Shown here piece by piece: positions 5,017 to 5,930 of a DNA stretch of 5,930 nucleotides; the stretch's first letter is position 1, and each line of letters starts with the position of its first letter. The notes beneath the pieces are model-generated. The model was not told the origin of the DNA. It searched no databases and saw only the letters and a list, made by a program, of their open reading frames with translations. Position numbers and translations under genes: made by a program. This DNA is from an uncultured Oscillospiraceae bacterium (GTDB taxonomy: Bacteria > Bacillota_A > Clostridia > Oscillospirales > Oscillospiraceae), in contig CAAFFR010000068.1 in the NCBI GenBank assembly GCA_900762245.1, positions 1 through 5,930 on the forward strand. Reading direction: 5' to 3'.

Positions 5017-5474
5017 GAAAAAAGCAGCAGCTTTCCACGGGGGAAAGCATTGCCCTCCTGCAATCCGCACCCCGTGGGGTGCTGTCCCTCCTTGGCGATG
5101 ACGGCTACCCCTACGGCCTGCCCATCGACCACTGGTACAATGCAGCCGACGGCTGTCTGTACTTCCACAGCGGTCCCACCGGCCATAAGGTGGATGCCCT
5201 GCGCGCCTGTCCCAAAGCCTCCTTCTGCGTCATGGACGAAGGCCATCGCAAGGACGGCGACTGGGCACCGCATATCCGCAGCGTCATTGTCTTCGGCAAG
5301 GTGGAATTTGTGCAGGACCATGCCGCCGCCATCGAACTGACCCGGCAGCTGAGCAATAAGTACACCGCCGATGCTGCCTACATCCAGGAGGAGATCGATA
5401 AATACGGCCACGAAGTGCTGGTATTTAAGCTGGTCCCGGAGCATATCACCGGAAAAATCACCAAGGAGTCTTGA
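4998..5474 (+). CDS. Pyridoxamine-5'-phosphate-oxidase-like (split-barrel) flavoprotein
   Basis: A 158-residue cytoplasmic protein of the FMN-binding split-barrel superfamily. Matching features: GVLSLLGDDGYPYGLPIDHWY (27-47), a strand-turn-strand typical of the family; LYFHSGPTGHKVDAL (54-68), where His57 and the GHK at 62-64 usually help bind FMN phosphate; then ASFCVMDE (74-81) and SVIVFGKVEFVQD (95-107), the core barrel strands. The pattern is closest to the Nim-like COG3467 group, some of whose members reduce nitroimidazoles. That activity should not be assumed here, since many relatives have other or unknown flavin or haem roles. The start at 4998 overlaps the upstream gene by 19 bases, with AAAGG about 10 bases before it. 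Only two bases separate its stop from the next ATG, so all three genes form one operon. Confidence 0.85.
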   Translation: MFRELVRKKQQLSTGESIALLQSAPRGVLSLLGDDGYPYGLPIDHWYNAADGCLYFHSGPTGHKVDALRACPKASFCVMDEGHRKDGDWAPHIRSVIVFGKVEFVQDHAAAIELTRQLSNKYTADAAYIQEEIDKYGHEVLVFKLVPEHITGKITKES

Positions 5475-5476
5475 CT

Positions 5477-5761
5477 ATGGAACAGAAATTTGCCGCAGCA
5501 TGGGCCGCCGCCCGGGAAAAGGCCGCCGGCCTTGGCATCAAAATGCGCCCCGTAGCCGAGGCCGATGCTCTGAAAACCGCCCAGCGGACCCTCTCCGGCC
5601 GCCGCTTAAGCGATGGCTTCAACCAGCTGATGGCCTGCGGACATCTGGAATTCAGTTTGGAAGCCCTGGTGGTGGACAAGCGCTTTACCTCGCTGTTCAC
5701 CGACGAGGAAGCCAACGAAGCCCTGATGCGGCTGCTGGAAGCAGGCTATACCTTCCTCTGA
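5477..5761 (+). CDS. Small protein of unknown function, third gene of the operon
   Basis: A 94-residue soluble protein that I do not recognise. The N-terminal third is Ala-rich and helical in character (AAAWAAAREKAAGLG at 6-20). The C-terminal half has a hydrophobic pattern, FSLEALVVDKRFTSLFTDEEANEALMRLLEAGYTFL, with a probable amphipathic helix near EEANEALMRLLEA. There are no cysteine motifs, signal peptide or membrane helix. AAGGAG at 5463-5468 places the start at ATG 5477 rather than the upstream in-frame TTG at 5471. It begins two bases after the flavoprotein stop, so a functional link with that protein is likely but untested. No T-tailed terminator follows; the hairpin repeat from 5802 is the next structure. 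Confidence 0.75.
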   Translation: MEQKFAAAWAAAREKAAGLGIKMRPVAEADALKTAQRTLSGRRLSDGFNQLMACGHLEFSLEALVVDKRFTSLFTDEEANEALMRLLEAGYTFL

Positions 5762-5801
5762 GCCGTGCATAAAGCATACATGGGTATTTGTCGAAGTATT
5801 C

Positions 5802-5930
5802 GTAGGGGAGGGTCTTGACCCTCCCGGTCATTTTGCATTGTAAAATGACATCGCCGCAGGCGATTATATCATTATTTCCCTGCGGGAAATCCCAAATTGC
5901 ATTGCAATTTGGGCGGGAGGGGCAAGCCCC
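5802..5930. repeat. Hairpin-array repeat, copy 2 (inverted, cut by the window edge)
   Basis: Same family as 1239-1379 but in reverse orientation. Hairpins in order: 5806-5812/5819-5825; 5828-5836/5840-5848; 5850-5855/5859-5864; 5874-5880/5884-5890; 5891-5900/5904-5913; and a last GGGAGGGG stem begun at 5915 and cut off by the window. Differences from copy 1 fall mainly in 3-base loops, in the spacer around 5865-5873, and in paired positions where base-pairing is kept. It lies 40 bases downstream of the three-gene operon. Confidence 0.9.

Noticed and set aside
4989..5444. Minus-strand open frame opposite the flavoprotein
   Set aside because: Antisense shadow. The plus frame has split-barrel signatures and operon spacing.
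5861..5873. TATAAT-like box on the minus strand inside hairpin-array copy 2
   Set aside because: It lies in the variable spacer, is absent from copy 1, and no gene in the window lies in the right place to use it.

Overview
The window looks like a piece of a moderately GC-rich genome from a gut-type member of the Clostridia (Firmicutes), probably Oscillospirales. The grounds are strong AGGAGG-type ribosome sites, sigma-A promoters with TATAAT boxes, a membrane-anchored GH25 lysozyme, and many hairpin-rich intergenic repeats. The taxon is an inference from style, not from a marker gene.

Left part, minus strand (reading right to left from about 3750 to 1): a GH25 lysozyme with one membrane anchor (2615-3685); a compact siroheme sulfite/nitrite reductase-like protein with a two-cluster ferredoxin domain (1476-2357), which has its own promoter and terminator; then an ABC importer operon with a substrate-binding lipoprotein (289-1215) and the 5' part of a FecCD/BtuC-type permease (1-296, running off the window). 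The importer probably takes up an iron chelate, haem or a corrinoid. The substrate cannot be read from the sequence.

Right part, plus strand: divergent from the lysozyme is a two-helix membrane protein with a C-terminal zinc ribbon (3868-4281), followed by a clear terminator. After a 354-base gene-free stretch comes a tight three-gene operon: an uncharacterised 126-residue protein (4636-5016), a pyridoxamine-phosphate-oxidase-like flavoprotein (4998-5474) and a 94-residue protein of unknown function (5477-5761).

The most striking content is non-coding. Five repeat elements of at least four families (173-274, 1239-1379, 2457-2598, 4340-4564, 5802-5930) make up about 12% of the window and occupy most gaps between genes. 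Two of them (1239-1379 and 5802-5930) are inverted copies of one family built as a string of short hairpins. Their differences lie mainly in loops, a spacer and paired positions, as expected if the fold is under selection. One element (173-274) is exactly 102 bp and sits in frame inside the permease gene, adding 34 residues to its cytoplasmic N-terminal tail without breaking the frame.
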